Shown: in pieces, positions 19,639 to 27,725 of the stretch
Position numbering within the stretch: position 1 is the stretch's first letter
How the letters are laid out: every line of letters begins with the position of its first letter
Origin: an uncultured Paracoccaceae bacterium
Lineage (GTDB): Bacteria; Pseudomonadota; Alphaproteobacteria; Rhodobacterales; Rhodobacteraceae
Length of the DNA stretch: 64,000 nt
Reading direction: 5' to 3'
Assembly (NCBI GenBank): GCA_913061275.1
Contig: CAJXSR010000016.1
Coordinates: 22,911 to 86,910, forward strand
Position numbers and translations under genes: made by a program
Notes under the pieces: generated by a model
Told to the model about the DNA's origin: nothing
What the model saw: only the letters and a program-made list of their open reading frames with translations
Database searches by the model: none

Positions 19639-19692
19639 GCTTGGCGCGAAGCATAACATTGGTATTGTGCGAACAACTGATTGGAAAATACC

Positions 19693-20451
19693 ATGCTTGC
19701 CGTACTGTCACCTGCTAAAAAACTAAACTTTGATCCTTTAGCCGATGGCTTTGATGAAAGCCTGCCTGCGTTTCAAAAAGACGCTAATACATTGGCGAAA
19801 ATCGCTCGTAAACTGTCAGTATCAGATTTGCGTGGCCTGATGAAAATCAGCGAAGATTTAGCAAGCCTTAACAAAACCCGCTTTGCAGCTTTCGCCCCCA
19901 CATCCGATGCGCGCAACTCCAAACAAGCAGCTTTTGCTTTTGCAGGCGATACATATACTGGGCTTCAGGCAGAAAACCTGGAAACAGATGATGTGGTTTA
20001 TGCCCAAGATCATATTCGCATTCTTTCAGGTCTTTACGGTGTTCTGAAACCCCTTGACCGCATTCAGCCGTATCGTTTGGAAATGGGCAGCCGTTTGCAA
20101 AATAAAGCGGGCACCAACCTATACGCCTATTGGGGTGACCGCGTTGGTGCGGCATTGGATCAGGCATCAGACGGGGTGGTGGTGAATTGCGCTTCAAATG
20201 AATATTTCAAGGCCACTGGCAAAAACATGACATCACGCATTATCACGCCCTCTTTTAAAGAAGAACGCGATGATGAGCTGAAAATGATTGGTTTCTTTGC
20301 CAAAAAAGCCCGTGGTATGATGGCCCGCTTCATGGTGTTAAACCGCATTGAAGACCCCGAAGGGCTGAAGGATTTTGATCTGGAAGGTTATAAATTCCAG
20401 CCAAAACTATCAGACGAAAATGACTGGGTGTTTACGCGCAAAGCGGCCTAG
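19693..20451 (+). CDS. yaaA: Peroxide-stress protein YaaA (DUF328/UPF0246)
   Basis: A 252-residue cytosolic protein that limits free iron and DNA damage under hydrogen peroxide in E. coli. The start MLAVLSPAKKLNF is the family's own N-terminus and has GGAA seven bases upstream. A TTG 12 nt upstream is rejected. Other family blocks are GLYGVLKPLDRIQPYRLEMG, NCASNEYFKA and FKEERDDELKMIGFFAKKARG. It ends convergently with gap, the two stop codons overlapping by CTAG. Confidence 0.95.
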   Translation: MLAVLSPAKKLNFDPLADGFDESLPAFQKDANTLAKIARKLSVSDLRGLMKISEDLASLNKTRFAAFAPTSDARNSKQAAFAFAGDTYTGLQAENLETDDVVYAQDHIRILSGLYGVLKPLDRIQPYRLEMGSRLQNKAGTNLYAYWGDRVGAALDQASDGVVVNCASNEYFKATGKNMTSRIITPSFKEERDDELKMIGFFAKKARGMMARFMVLNRIEDPEGLKDFDLEGYKFQPKLSDENDWVFTRKAA

Positions 20452-21458
20452 GGGCGCCTTGCCATTAGCCGCGCCATATCCAGCATACGGTTGGAAAAGC
20501 CCCATTCGTTGTCATACCAGCCAAAGACCCGCAGTAATCCACCAACGGAGACGGATGTTTCACGTTCACTGATAATCAACGATTCAGGTCGTGCGCGCAA
20601 ATCGCATGATACCAAAGGCTGTGTTATCCACCCAAATACAGGGCTGGTTTCGGCTGCGTGTTTTAACACAGCATTAACACTTTCAATGGTAACATGCTTT
20701 TTAGTTTGAACAGTTAAATCAATCGCAGAAACACTGGCACTTGGTACCCGAATTGCACGGGCTTCAATCCGCCCTTTAAGGTGCGGTAAAACCATATCCG
20801 TTAATCGCTGTGCACTGGTTGTTGTTGGCACCATCGACAGGCTTGCCGCACGTGATCGGGCTAAATTGCCACGCGGTTTATCCACGGTGGGCTGACTGCC
20901 AGTATAGCAATGCACGGTTGTCATATGGCCGCTTTCCAACCCGAAATTTTCATCCAGAACATGCAATAACGGGGCCAACGCATTGGTGGTGCAAGATGCG
21001 TTAGAGATGATTTTTTGGTCGGTCATCTTGGTCTCATTTGCACCCAGAACCAGCGTTATATCAGCCGCATCAGATGGGCCAGAAACTAACACTGCCTTTG
21101 CGCCCGCCTGCAAGCCTCGCTCTGCGATTGCGCGGTTATTCACTTGGCCAGTACATTCCAACAGAACATCGACGCCTGCTAAATCCAGTGCGCCAATATC
21201 ATGCGATTGGTAAAATGGAATGGAGCGGCCATTCACAATTAACGCCTTATCGCCGATTTCGACACTTCCCTGAAAAGGCCCGAAAACACTGTCATATTCA
21301 AAAAGATATGCGCAGGTTTCTAAAGGCGCGATATCGTTAATCGCCACCAGTTCAAAACCAGTATTTTCTTGTGATAACAGACGTAATATAGGCCGACCTA
21401 TGCGGCCAAAACCGTTCAAAACCACTTTTACAGGATGGTTTAAACTTTTGTGTAACAT
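20448..21458 (-). CDS. gap: Glyceraldehyde-3-phosphate dehydrogenase, type I (divergent)
   Basis: About 336 residues converting glyceraldehyde-3-phosphate and NAD(P) to 1,3-bisphosphoglycerate. NGFGRIGR opens the Rossmann fold, the catalytic cysteine is C156 in SNASCTTNALAPL, and the C-terminal YDNEWGFSNRM is conserved. Several positions differ from the housekeeping form: RVPSASVSAIDLTV replaces RVPTPNVSVVDLV, and there is an eight-residue N-terminal extension. This is more likely a second paralogue than the main glycolytic enzyme. The frame is open farther upstream, but the ATG at 21458 with AAAGGT is preferred. No pgk or tkt gene is adjacent. Confidence 0.88.
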   Translation of the reverse strand: MLHKSLNHPVKVVLNGFGRIGRPILRLLSQENTGFELVAINDIAPLETCAYLFEYDSVFGPFQGSVEIGDKALIVNGRSIPFYQSHDIGALDLAGVDVLLECTGQVNNRAIAERGLQAGAKAVLVSGPSDAADITLVLGANETKMTDQKIISNASCTTNALAPLLHVLDENFGLESGHMTTVHCYTGSQPTVDKPRGNLARSRAASLSMVPTTTSAQRLTDMVLPHLKGRIEARAIRVPSASVSAIDLTVQTKKHVTIESVNAVLKHAAETSPVFGWITQPLVSCDLRARPESLIISERETSVSVGGLLRVFGWYDNEWGFSNRMLDMARLMARRP

Positions 21459-21536
21459 TGATTGAATGTACCTTTGCAGTGGGGCATTTTCCAGAACGCT
21501 ACTGAATGCAATGCCCCTGTGCAACCAATGAAATAT

Positions 21537-22226
21537 TTATTGATTGTCAGCTACGACTTTCGCTAAAATCTCTATCGAAGGGATGAAAAGACTGCGTTTT
21601 TGTCGCGAAATAACGCCAGCTTTTCTTAAGCGGCCCATTTCACGGGCAACACCTTCTCGCGAAGAAAAAATGTATGCGGCCAACTCACTTTGGGTTGGGG
21701 GGCGTTCAATTAAAACCGTGTCGTTTCCGTGCGCGTGTCGCTCGGCCAGTTCCAATAAGGTTTCTTGCAACCGCAGGTCGGCCGATTTTGCATTAAAGTC
21801 AATTACGCGTTTAGAAAGTTTGCGTAAATGTGATACCATGATCTTTAACAATTCAAATGAAACATCTGGGTTGGTTTTTAGTAAATTGCGAAATTTTTCT
21901 GACGGCAAAATGGCGGCAAGGCATTCGCCTGATGCAACGACACCGCTGGAACGAGGTGCGTCATCTATTGCTGAAAATTCACCAAAACTGTCACCTGCTA
22001 TAATTGAGATAAAAGAAACCTCGCGCCCGGCAGGCGTATAAATAGTTGCCCGCGCAGCGCCCCTGAGTACAAAAAATATATCATTGTTGTCATCATCGGC
22101 GGTGATTAAAAATTGACCAGATTTATAAAGATGTGTCGACCAGATTTTAGATAATGCTTCCCAGCTTTCTTGGTTAAGACTTCCAAGAAAAGAGTTTGGC
22201 GGGAATGTGTGTTCATTTCGAAGCAT
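21537..22226 (-). CDS. Crp/Fnr family transcriptional regulator
   Basis: About 229 residues. An N-terminal cyclic-nucleotide-binding domain has FVLRGAARATIYTPAGREV and GEFSAIDDAPRSSGVVA, which matches the phosphate-binding cassette of CRP-type sensors. It lacks the N-terminal cysteine cluster of Fnr, so it is not an iron-sulfur oxygen sensor. The C-terminal winged helix includes PTQSELAAYIFSSREGVAREMGRL. The frame extends upstream, but the ATG at 22226 is a reasonable start (no strong ribosome site). A CRP-like palindrome is 30 bp upstream, pointing to autoregulation. It is divergent from the XRE-cupin gene. Confidence 0.9.
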   Translation of the reverse strand: MLRNEHTFPPNSFLGSLNQESWEALSKIWSTHLYKSGQFLITADDDNNDIFFVLRGAARATIYTPAGREVSFISIIAGDSFGEFSAIDDAPRSSGVVASGECLAAILPSEKFRNLLKTNPDVSFELLKIMVSHLRKLSKRVIDFNAKSADLRLQETLLELAERHAHGNDTVLIERPPTQSELAAYIFSSREGVAREMGRLRKAGVISRQKRSLFIPSIEILAKVVADNQ

Positions 22227-22255
22227 AGCGGCACAGATTCGTTGTTTCGATACAT

Positions 22256-22273
22256 TAGTGACATAGATCACTA
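22256..22273. promoter_or_regulatory. CRP-type operator upstream of the Crp/Fnr gene
   Basis: TAGTGACATAGATCACTA is a perfect 6-bp inverted repeat with the GTGA-N6-TCAC core recognised by CRP-class proteins. It ends about 30 bp from the Crp/Fnr start codon and also lies in the shared promoter with the divergent XRE-cupin gene. The palindrome is read directly; its use by this regulator is inferred. Confidence 0.6.
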
Positions 22274-22383
22274 TTTTTTGCAAATCCAAAGCAAAATTAC
22301 ATAGGTGCGACAGTAACAGGTCGTAATTAAGCGCGATTAAGGGTGTACAGTATGAAATTTTGTCAATAAATTTCACGAAAGCC

Positions 22384-22953
22384 ATGATCGACAGTATGCA
22401 AAATCCAGAATCTCTTGGGGCAGATATTCGTAGTATCCGCAAATCCCGTGGCATCAAATTGGTAGATATAGCTGAAAAGCTTGACCGTTCTGTCGGATGG
22501 ATGAGTCAGGTTGAGCGGGATATTTCCGAACCATCGATTGATGAGTTGCGTTCAATATCAAGTATTCTGGGGGTTCCTTTGTCGATCTTTTTTGGCCAAG
22601 CAAAGGCTGAAGCATCCGAAGTGGGGCGGGTCGTGCGCAAAGATACGCGCCGTCAAATCGGCAGCCGATCAGTTGGATTGATCGAAGAGCTGCTGTCGCC
22701 AGATTTAACCGATGATTTTGAGGTTATTCATTCCGTATTTTTACCAGGTACAGAATTAAAAGAGTTTATTGTGCGGTCTACACAAGAAGTTGGGTATTTG
22801 ATTTCGGGCCGTATGACGCTTTGGATTGGCGATCAAAAGTTTGACTTGAATACAGGCGATAGCTTTCGCATTCGCGAAGAGCCGCACAAATGGGCAAATC
22901 CAAATTCAGAAAAAGCGGTTGTGATCTGGGTGATCGCACCACCCGTTTATTAA
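22384..22953 (+). CDS. XRE-cupin transcriptional regulator
   Basis: About 189 residues: an N-terminal XRE helix-turn-helix (LGADIRSIRKSRGIKLVDIAEKLDRSVGWMSQVERD) and a C-terminal cupin sensor (VGYLISGRMTLWIG ... GDSFRIREEPHKWANP). This architecture is used by regulators of amine, polyamine and betaine catabolism (PuuR-like). The ATG at 22384 is chosen; a second ATG lies 12 nt on, and a TTG start is possible upstream. It heads the forward cluster of GFA, LysE and dimethylglycine-dehydrogenase-like genes, so it probably controls that pathway. Ligand unknown. Confidence 0.88.
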   Translation: MIDSMQNPESLGADIRSIRKSRGIKLVDIAEKLDRSVGWMSQVERDISEPSIDELRSISSILGVPLSIFFGQAKAEASEVGRVVRKDTRRQIGSRSVGLIEELLSPDLTDDFEVIHSVFLPGTELKEFIVRSTQEVGYLISGRMTLWIGDQKFDLNTGDSFRIREEPHKWANPNSEKAVVIWVIAPPVY

Positions 22954-22964
22954 GGGAAAGTTCA

Positions 22965-23342
22965 ATGCACAAAGGATCATGCGAATGTGGGGCGGTTACA
23001 TATGAACTGGATGGCCCATTGCGCCCATCGGTTGCGTGCCATTGCACCCAATGCCGCAAAGCCAGCGGGCATTATTGGTCGGCAACCCAAGTACCCAACG
23101 ATCAGTTTCGATTTACGAAAAGCGAAGGCTTGAAGTGGTTTCGCTCATCGGATGTAGCACGGCGCGGGTTTTGCAAAGATTGCGGGGCCAGCCTGTTCTG
23201 GCAACATGATGGCGAAGGCGCCACGTCTGTGGGCACAGGTACATTAGACGGGAATACGGGGATTAAAACCTCCAAACACATCTATGTGGGGGATAAAGGG
23301 GATTATTATGAAATTGAACATGGCCCTGAACAAAGGAATTAG
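22965..23342 (+). CDS. GFA family zinc protein (glutathione-dependent formaldehyde-activating-like)
   Basis: A 125-residue CENP-V/GFA-domain protein. Zinc-binding cysteines are in GSCECGAV, CHCTQCRKASG and FCKDCGASLFW, the normal six-to-seven-cysteine pattern. The ATG at 22965 has AAGGGAAAG upstream. Upstream in-frame sequence belongs to the end of the XRE gene in another frame. The founding member was proposed to speed glutathione-formaldehyde adduct formation, but most family members have other or unknown roles. Its position beside demethylases that release one-carbon units makes a formaldehyde-related role reasonable; this is inference. Confidence 0.88.
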   Translation: MHKGSCECGAVTYELDGPLRPSVACHCTQCRKASGHYWSATQVPNDQFRFTKSEGLKWFRSSDVARRGFCKDCGASLFWQHDGEGATSVGTGTLDGNTGIKTSKHIYVGDKGDYYEIEHGPEQRN

Positions 23343-23344
23343 AA

Positions 23345-23968
23345 ATGTTTGAAACACTATTAGCAATGGATACAGTCACAGTCGTGACTTTCATGGGGGC
23401 TGCAATACTTTTGTATCTGACCCCGGGTGCGGATATGATGTTCACGTTAGCAACGGGTATTACAGGCGGCCCGAAGGCAAGCTTGGCAGCAGCTGTTGGT
23501 ATTTCGGCGGGGGTTTTGGTGCATGTGGCGCTGGCAGCAGCGGGTTTGGCGGTTTTGTTATTGGCTTATCCTGCTGCCTATGATGCCATTCGCTATATCG
23601 GTGCTGCCTATCTGATGTGGTTGGCAATTCAAAGCTGGCGCGCAGGGAGCACTGTAGGTGGTACTGGCGGCAGTGCAGGCATGTGGCGCGCGTTTAGGCG
23701 TGGTTTTTTAACCAATATCCTGAACCCCAAAGTCGCCCTTTTTGTCTTGGCATTCCTGCCCCAATTTACCGACCCCGCGATTGGGCCCGTGTGGCACCAG
23801 ATCATCTGGCTGGGTTTGTTTTTAGCGTTGGGCGGTATTTTTACAGATGGGGCTTATGGCGTTTTTGCAGGTGTCATGGCTGATAGGTTGCGTCGCTCTG
23901 GTGGCATTATGAATAAAATTTCTGCGATTGTTTTTGGCGGTTTGGCCGCAAAAATCGCACTTGATTAA
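23345..23968 (+). CDS. LysE/RhtB family amino-acid exporter
   Basis: A 207-residue inner-membrane protein with about six helices. It carries the family mark LLYLTPGADMMFTLATGITGG near residue 20-40, and a central FRRGFLTNILNPKVALFVLAFLPQF, both diagnostic of RhtB-type exporters. It starts 2 nt after the GFA gene and ends 11 nt before the dehydrogenase gene. A role in exporting an amino-acid-like intermediate of the betaine pathway is suggested by context only. Confidence 0.9.
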   Translation: MFETLLAMDTVTVVTFMGAAILLYLTPGADMMFTLATGITGGPKASLAAAVGISAGVLVHVALAAAGLAVLLLAYPAAYDAIRYIGAAYLMWLAIQSWRAGSTVGGTGGSAGMWRAFRRGFLTNILNPKVALFVLAFLPQFTDPAIGPVWHQIIWLGLFLALGGIFTDGAYGVFAGVMADRLRRSGGIMNKISAIVFGGLAAKIALD

Positions 23969-23979
23969 GGAGAGAATAA

Positions 23980-26421
23980 ATGTCTGATTTCCCTACTACC
24001 GCGCGTGTAGTTATTATTGGTGGCGGGGTCATTGGGGCCTCTGCGCTTTACCATCTGGCCAAAGCTGGATGGACGGATTGCGTTCTGCTAGAAAAGAACG
24101 AACTGACTGCGGGCTCCACATGGCACGCGGCCGGCAATGTGCCGACATTTTCGACCAGCTGGTCGATTATGAACATGCAACGTTATTCAACCGAATTGTA
24201 TAGCCGCTTGGGCGAAGAGGTTGACTATCCGATGAATTACCACGTCACGGGGTCTATCCGTCTGGCGCATTCCAAAGAGCGGATGCAGGAATTTGAACGC
24301 GCTGCTGGCATGGGCCGCTATCAGGGTATGGATATTGAAATTCTGTCGAATGAAGAGACCCAACAACGGTATCCGTTCCTTGAAACCCATGACATGACAG
24401 GATCGCTTTATGATCCACATGACGGTGATATTGATCCTGCGCAATTAACCCAAGCCTTGGCCAAAGGTGCGCGTGACATGGGGCAAAAAATCCTACGTTT
24501 TACGCCTGCAACGGGTGTAACCCGCGATGGTGACGAATGGATAGTACATACTGATAAGGGCGATATTCGCTGTGAGTTTGTGGTCAATGCGGCAGGCTAT
24601 TATGCCCAGCGTGTTGGCGAATGGTTCAAACCTTATGGTGGGCGCATTGTGCCGATGATGGTGATGAGCCATCAGTATTTGCTTTCCGAAGAAGTGCCTG
24701 AATTGGCGGCACATACCAAGGAACACGGCAAATTACCGCTGCTGCGTGATGTGGATAGCTCGTATTATCTGCGCCAAGAAAAGAATGGTTTCAACCTTGG
24801 CCCCTATGAAGGAAATTGCAAAGCCCATTGGGTAGACCCATCCGACCCTATGCCTGATGATTTCAGCTTTCAACTTTACCCCGATGATCTGGATCGTATT
24901 GAATGGCATATCGAAGATGCCATGGCACGTGTGCCGTTACTAGGAAGTGCGGGTATCAGCCGCGTGATAAACGGCCCGATCCCGTATGCGCCTGACGGTT
25001 TGCCCCTAGTTGGCCCGATGCCAGGCGTGCCAAACGCGTTTGAAGCATGCGTCTTTACCTTTGGTATCGCCCAAGGCGGCGGTGCTGGCAAAGTGTTGGC
25101 CGAATGGATTACCGAAGGCCAAACAGAATGGGATATGTGGGCAATCGACCCACGCCGCTACACCGATTACACCGATCAGGATTACTGCAATCAAAAAGGT
25201 ATGGAAGTATACGGCAACGAATACGCCATGCATTTCCCGCAACACGAATGGCCTGCTGGACGTGATAAAAAACTGTCACCTGTTCATGACCGCATAAAAG
25301 ATATGGGCGGTGTAATGGGGGTTTATGGTGGCTGGGAACGAGCCAACTGGTTTGCCAAAGACGGCGACGACATATCCCTTGAAGCCACCCATACTTGGGG
25401 CCGCTCAGGGCCTTGGTCTGCACGTATTCAAGAAGAATGCGAAGTAGTACGCGATAGTTGCGGTGTGCTGGATTTGCCGGGATTTTCGCGCTTTATGGTG
25501 TCAGGTGCAGGTGCCGCAGAATTCTTGCGCGGCTTTTGTACAGGCGGCTTGCCCAAAGTGGGCCGCATGAACCTGATCTATGTGTCCGACAGTCGCGGGC
25601 GTATTTTATCTGAATTGTCATGTGTGCGCAAAGGCGATGATGATTTCATGCTGATCACGGCAGCAACCGCGCAATGGCATGACGGTGAACTGTTGATGAA
25701 CGCGGCACCTGAAGGCATTTCTGTCAAGGATATTACGACCGCTAGCGATACACTGATCGTAACTGGCCCTACATCGCGTGATGTGCTGGCAGGCCTGACC
25801 GATGCCGATTTGCAAAGCGGTTGGTTGACCCATCAGGCGGCAACTGTGGCAGGGCAAGACGCCTACCTTATCCGCGTATCCTTTGCTGGTGAGTTGGGTT
25901 GGGAAGTACATACTACCAACGAAAACATGCCCGCGATTTATGATGCGATTGTTGCGGCAGGTGCAAAACCGTTTGGTATGTACGCGCTGAATTCATTGCG
26001 TCTTGAAAAAGGTTACCGTGCATGGAAAGGTGATCTGTCAACCGATTACAGCATGCTAGAAGGCGGTTTGGAACGTTTCGTAAAATTGGATAAACCGCAA
26101 GATTTCACTGGCAAAGCGGCTATCCAAAACGAAAAGCAACAGGGCCGCAAAAAAGCGTTTATCACCTTGCTGGTGGATGCGGATGATTGCGATGCACCCT
26201 ATATGTCAACGATCTGGCATGATGGTAAAATTGTCGGCGAAACCACCTCTGGCGCATGGGGCTACCGTGTGAATGCGAGCATTGCACTTGGTATGGTGCG
26301 GGCTGATCTTGCAGTGTTAGGTACACAGTTAGAGGTCGAGATTTATGGCAAACGCTGCCATGCAGTTGTGCAAGAAGACCAACCACTTTGGGATCCTGAA
26401 AACGTGCGGTTGCGGTCATGA
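23980..26421 (+). CDS. FAD-dependent dimethylglycine/sarcosine dehydrogenase-like protein (DAO + GcvT), copy 1
   Basis: An 813-residue fusion. Residues about 8-380 form a D-amino-acid-oxidase-fold flavin domain with GGGVIGASALYHLAKAG and TAGSTWHAAG, where H49 is the likely covalent FAD site. Then come a FAO-M middle segment (GGWERANWF) and a C-terminal GcvT/aminomethyltransferase domain (GELGWEVHT, GMYALNSLRLEKGYRAW) that transfers the one-carbon unit to tetrahydrofolate. This is the plan of dimethylglycine and sarcosine dehydrogenases. RBS AAGGAGAG. ATGA coupling leads into the homocysteine methyltransferase gene. The exact N-methyl substrate is unproved. Confidence 0.88.
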   Translation: MSDFPTTARVVIIGGGVIGASALYHLAKAGWTDCVLLEKNELTAGSTWHAAGNVPTFSTSWSIMNMQRYSTELYSRLGEEVDYPMNYHVTGSIRLAHSKERMQEFERAAGMGRYQGMDIEILSNEETQQRYPFLETHDMTGSLYDPHDGDIDPAQLTQALAKGARDMGQKILRFTPATGVTRDGDEWIVHTDKGDIRCEFVVNAAGYYAQRVGEWFKPYGGRIVPMMVMSHQYLLSEEVPELAAHTKEHGKLPLLRDVDSSYYLRQEKNGFNLGPYEGNCKAHWVDPSDPMPDDFSFQLYPDDLDRIEWHIEDAMARVPLLGSAGISRVINGPIPYAPDGLPLVGPMPGVPNAFEACVFTFGIAQGGGAGKVLAEWITEGQTEWDMWAIDPRRYTDYTDQDYCNQKGMEVYGNEYAMHFPQHEWPAGRDKKLSPVHDRIKDMGGVMGVYGGWERANWFAKDGDDISLEATHTWGRSGPWSARIQEECEVVRDSCGVLDLPGFSRFMVSGAGAAEFLRGFCTGGLPKVGRMNLIYVSDSRGRILSELSCVRKGDDDFMLITAATAQWHDGELLMNAAPEGISVKDITTASDTLIVTGPTSRDVLAGLTDADLQSGWLTHQAATVAGQDAYLIRVSFAGELGWEVHTTNENMPAIYDAIVAAGAKPFGMYALNSLRLEKGYRAWKGDLSTDYSMLEGGLERFVKLDKPQDFTGKAAIQNEKQQGRKKAFITLLVDADDCDAPYMSTIWHDGKIVGETTSGAWGYRVNASIALGMVRADLAVLGTQLEVEIYGKRCHAVVQEDQPLWDPENVRLRS

Positions 26422-27302
26422 GCATTACTATTTTAGACGGCGGTATGGGCCAAGAATTGATTGCGCGGGCAGGCCGTGCCACCTCGCTTTGGTCGGTACA
26501 AGCATTGTTGGACAGCCCTGAAATTGTGCGCCAAGTTCATGATGAATATTTTGCGGCAGGGGCCCAGATAGCCACCACTAACACGTATTCAGTTCTGCCT
26601 GATCGTTTGTTGCATCATGGATTGGCTGAAAAGTTGGCAGAATTACTGCAACTTGCCTGCCAGCAGGCAGTTGATGCACGCGATGCACACGGATCGGGCT
26701 TGGTGGCAGGATCATTAGGGCCACAAGGGTTTTCCTATCAGCCAGATAAATGCCCGCCTGCGGATGAAGCCGCAGAAACCTATTATAATATCTGCAAAAT
26801 CCAGAAAGAATATGTTGATAATTACCTGTTTGAAACGATGTCTTCGGTGAATCAGGCACGTGGTGCCTTGATGGGGTCGGCAGGGTTTGGCAGACCTGTA
26901 TGGCTGTCCTTATCGGTGGATGACAAGGACGGAACCAAACTGCGTTCAGGCGAAGACCTGACAGATGTGTTACCGTTATTTTCAGAATATAAACCCGCCG
27001 CAGTTCTGGTAAATTGTTCTGTTCCTGAAGCGGTTACAACCGCGGTGCCTTTACTAACAAACAAGGGCATTCCTGTGGGGGCTTATGCCAACGGCTTTGT
27101 CAATATCGCAGACGCGTTTGACCAAGTAGGTGCGACAGTAGATATGCTAGAAGCCCGCAAAGATTTGGGGCCTGAAGCCTATGCCGATTTCGCCCAAAAG
27201 TGGGTAGATGCGGGCGCTACTATTATCGGGGGCTGTTGTGAAGTTGGGCCTGCACACATCGCGCTGCTCGCTCAAAGGTTTTCGGAGCGACCCAATGACT
27301 GA
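26418..27302 (+). CDS. Homocysteine S-methyltransferase family protein (betaine-homocysteine methyltransferase-like)
   Basis: A 294-residue zinc-dependent methyltransferase moving a methyl from glycine betaine or S-methylmethionine to homocysteine. It starts with the family's ILDGGMGQEL. The zinc ligands are C200 (LVNCSVPEA) and the pair C273-C274 (IGGCCEVGPAHI). ATGA overlap ties it to the dehydrogenase upstream. Being sandwiched between two dimethylglycine-dehydrogenase-like genes argues that betaine is the methyl donor and dimethylglycine the product passed to its neighbours. An alternative is MmuM-like activity. Confidence 0.87.
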   Translation: MSITILDGGMGQELIARAGRATSLWSVQALLDSPEIVRQVHDEYFAAGAQIATTNTYSVLPDRLLHHGLAEKLAELLQLACQQAVDARDAHGSGLVAGSLGPQGFSYQPDKCPPADEAAETYYNICKIQKEYVDNYLFETMSSVNQARGALMGSAGFGRPVWLSLSVDDKDGTKLRSGEDLTDVLPLFSEYKPAAVLVNCSVPEAVTTAVPLLTNKGIPVGAYANGFVNIADAFDQVGATVDMLEARKDLGPEAYADFAQKWVDAGATIIGGCCEVGPAHIALLAQRFSERPND

Positions 27303-27711
27303 CCTGACCCATGATCATGTGTCTTCTAATCGGCTTATAGGGCTTAAAATACTAGCGGCACTTTATACCATAGCAATTCCCGTTGCACATCTAAGTTTTC
27401 CTACAACCTCTATCTGGCTCATCGCTATAATATTTTCGATTGCAATGAATTTCACCTACCCATGGGCCGCCTATAAACAAGGGCGTTTTATGACTTTGGA
27501 AGTGGCTCTTTCATCAGGATTTATTGCGCTGTCATTGGTGTCTTTATACGCATCACCAATTTTCGTTATCACGGCCATATTTTTGCATGGATGCTGGGAT
27601 TTAGCCAAACACCGTGGAGCGGGAACGCCATTTTTCTTCTGGTATATCTCAGGCTGTGTTGTTGTTGATTGGATATACGCTGCGGCCCTGCTGATCGCAT
27701 TCTTCTTCTGA
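27295..27711 (+). CDS. Small membrane protein, function unknown
   Basis: A 138-residue protein with about four hydrophobic helices and a polar N-terminus (MTDLTHDHVSSNRLIGL). The ATG at 27295 has GGAG eight bases upstream and overlaps the end of the methyltransferase gene by 8 nt, so it is part of the operon. Longer readings would run inside that gene. I recognise no family motif. Its place inside the betaine cluster could mean an accessory role, but nothing in the sequence shows one. Confidence 0.75.
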   Translation: MTDLTHDHVSSNRLIGLKILAALYTIAIPVAHLSFPTTSIWLIAIIFSIAMNFTYPWAAYKQGRFMTLEVALSSGFIALSLVSLYASPIFVITAIFLHGCWDLAKHRGAGTPFFFWYISGCVVVDWIYAAALLIAFFF

Positions 27712-27725
27712 AAGGTATCAACCCC

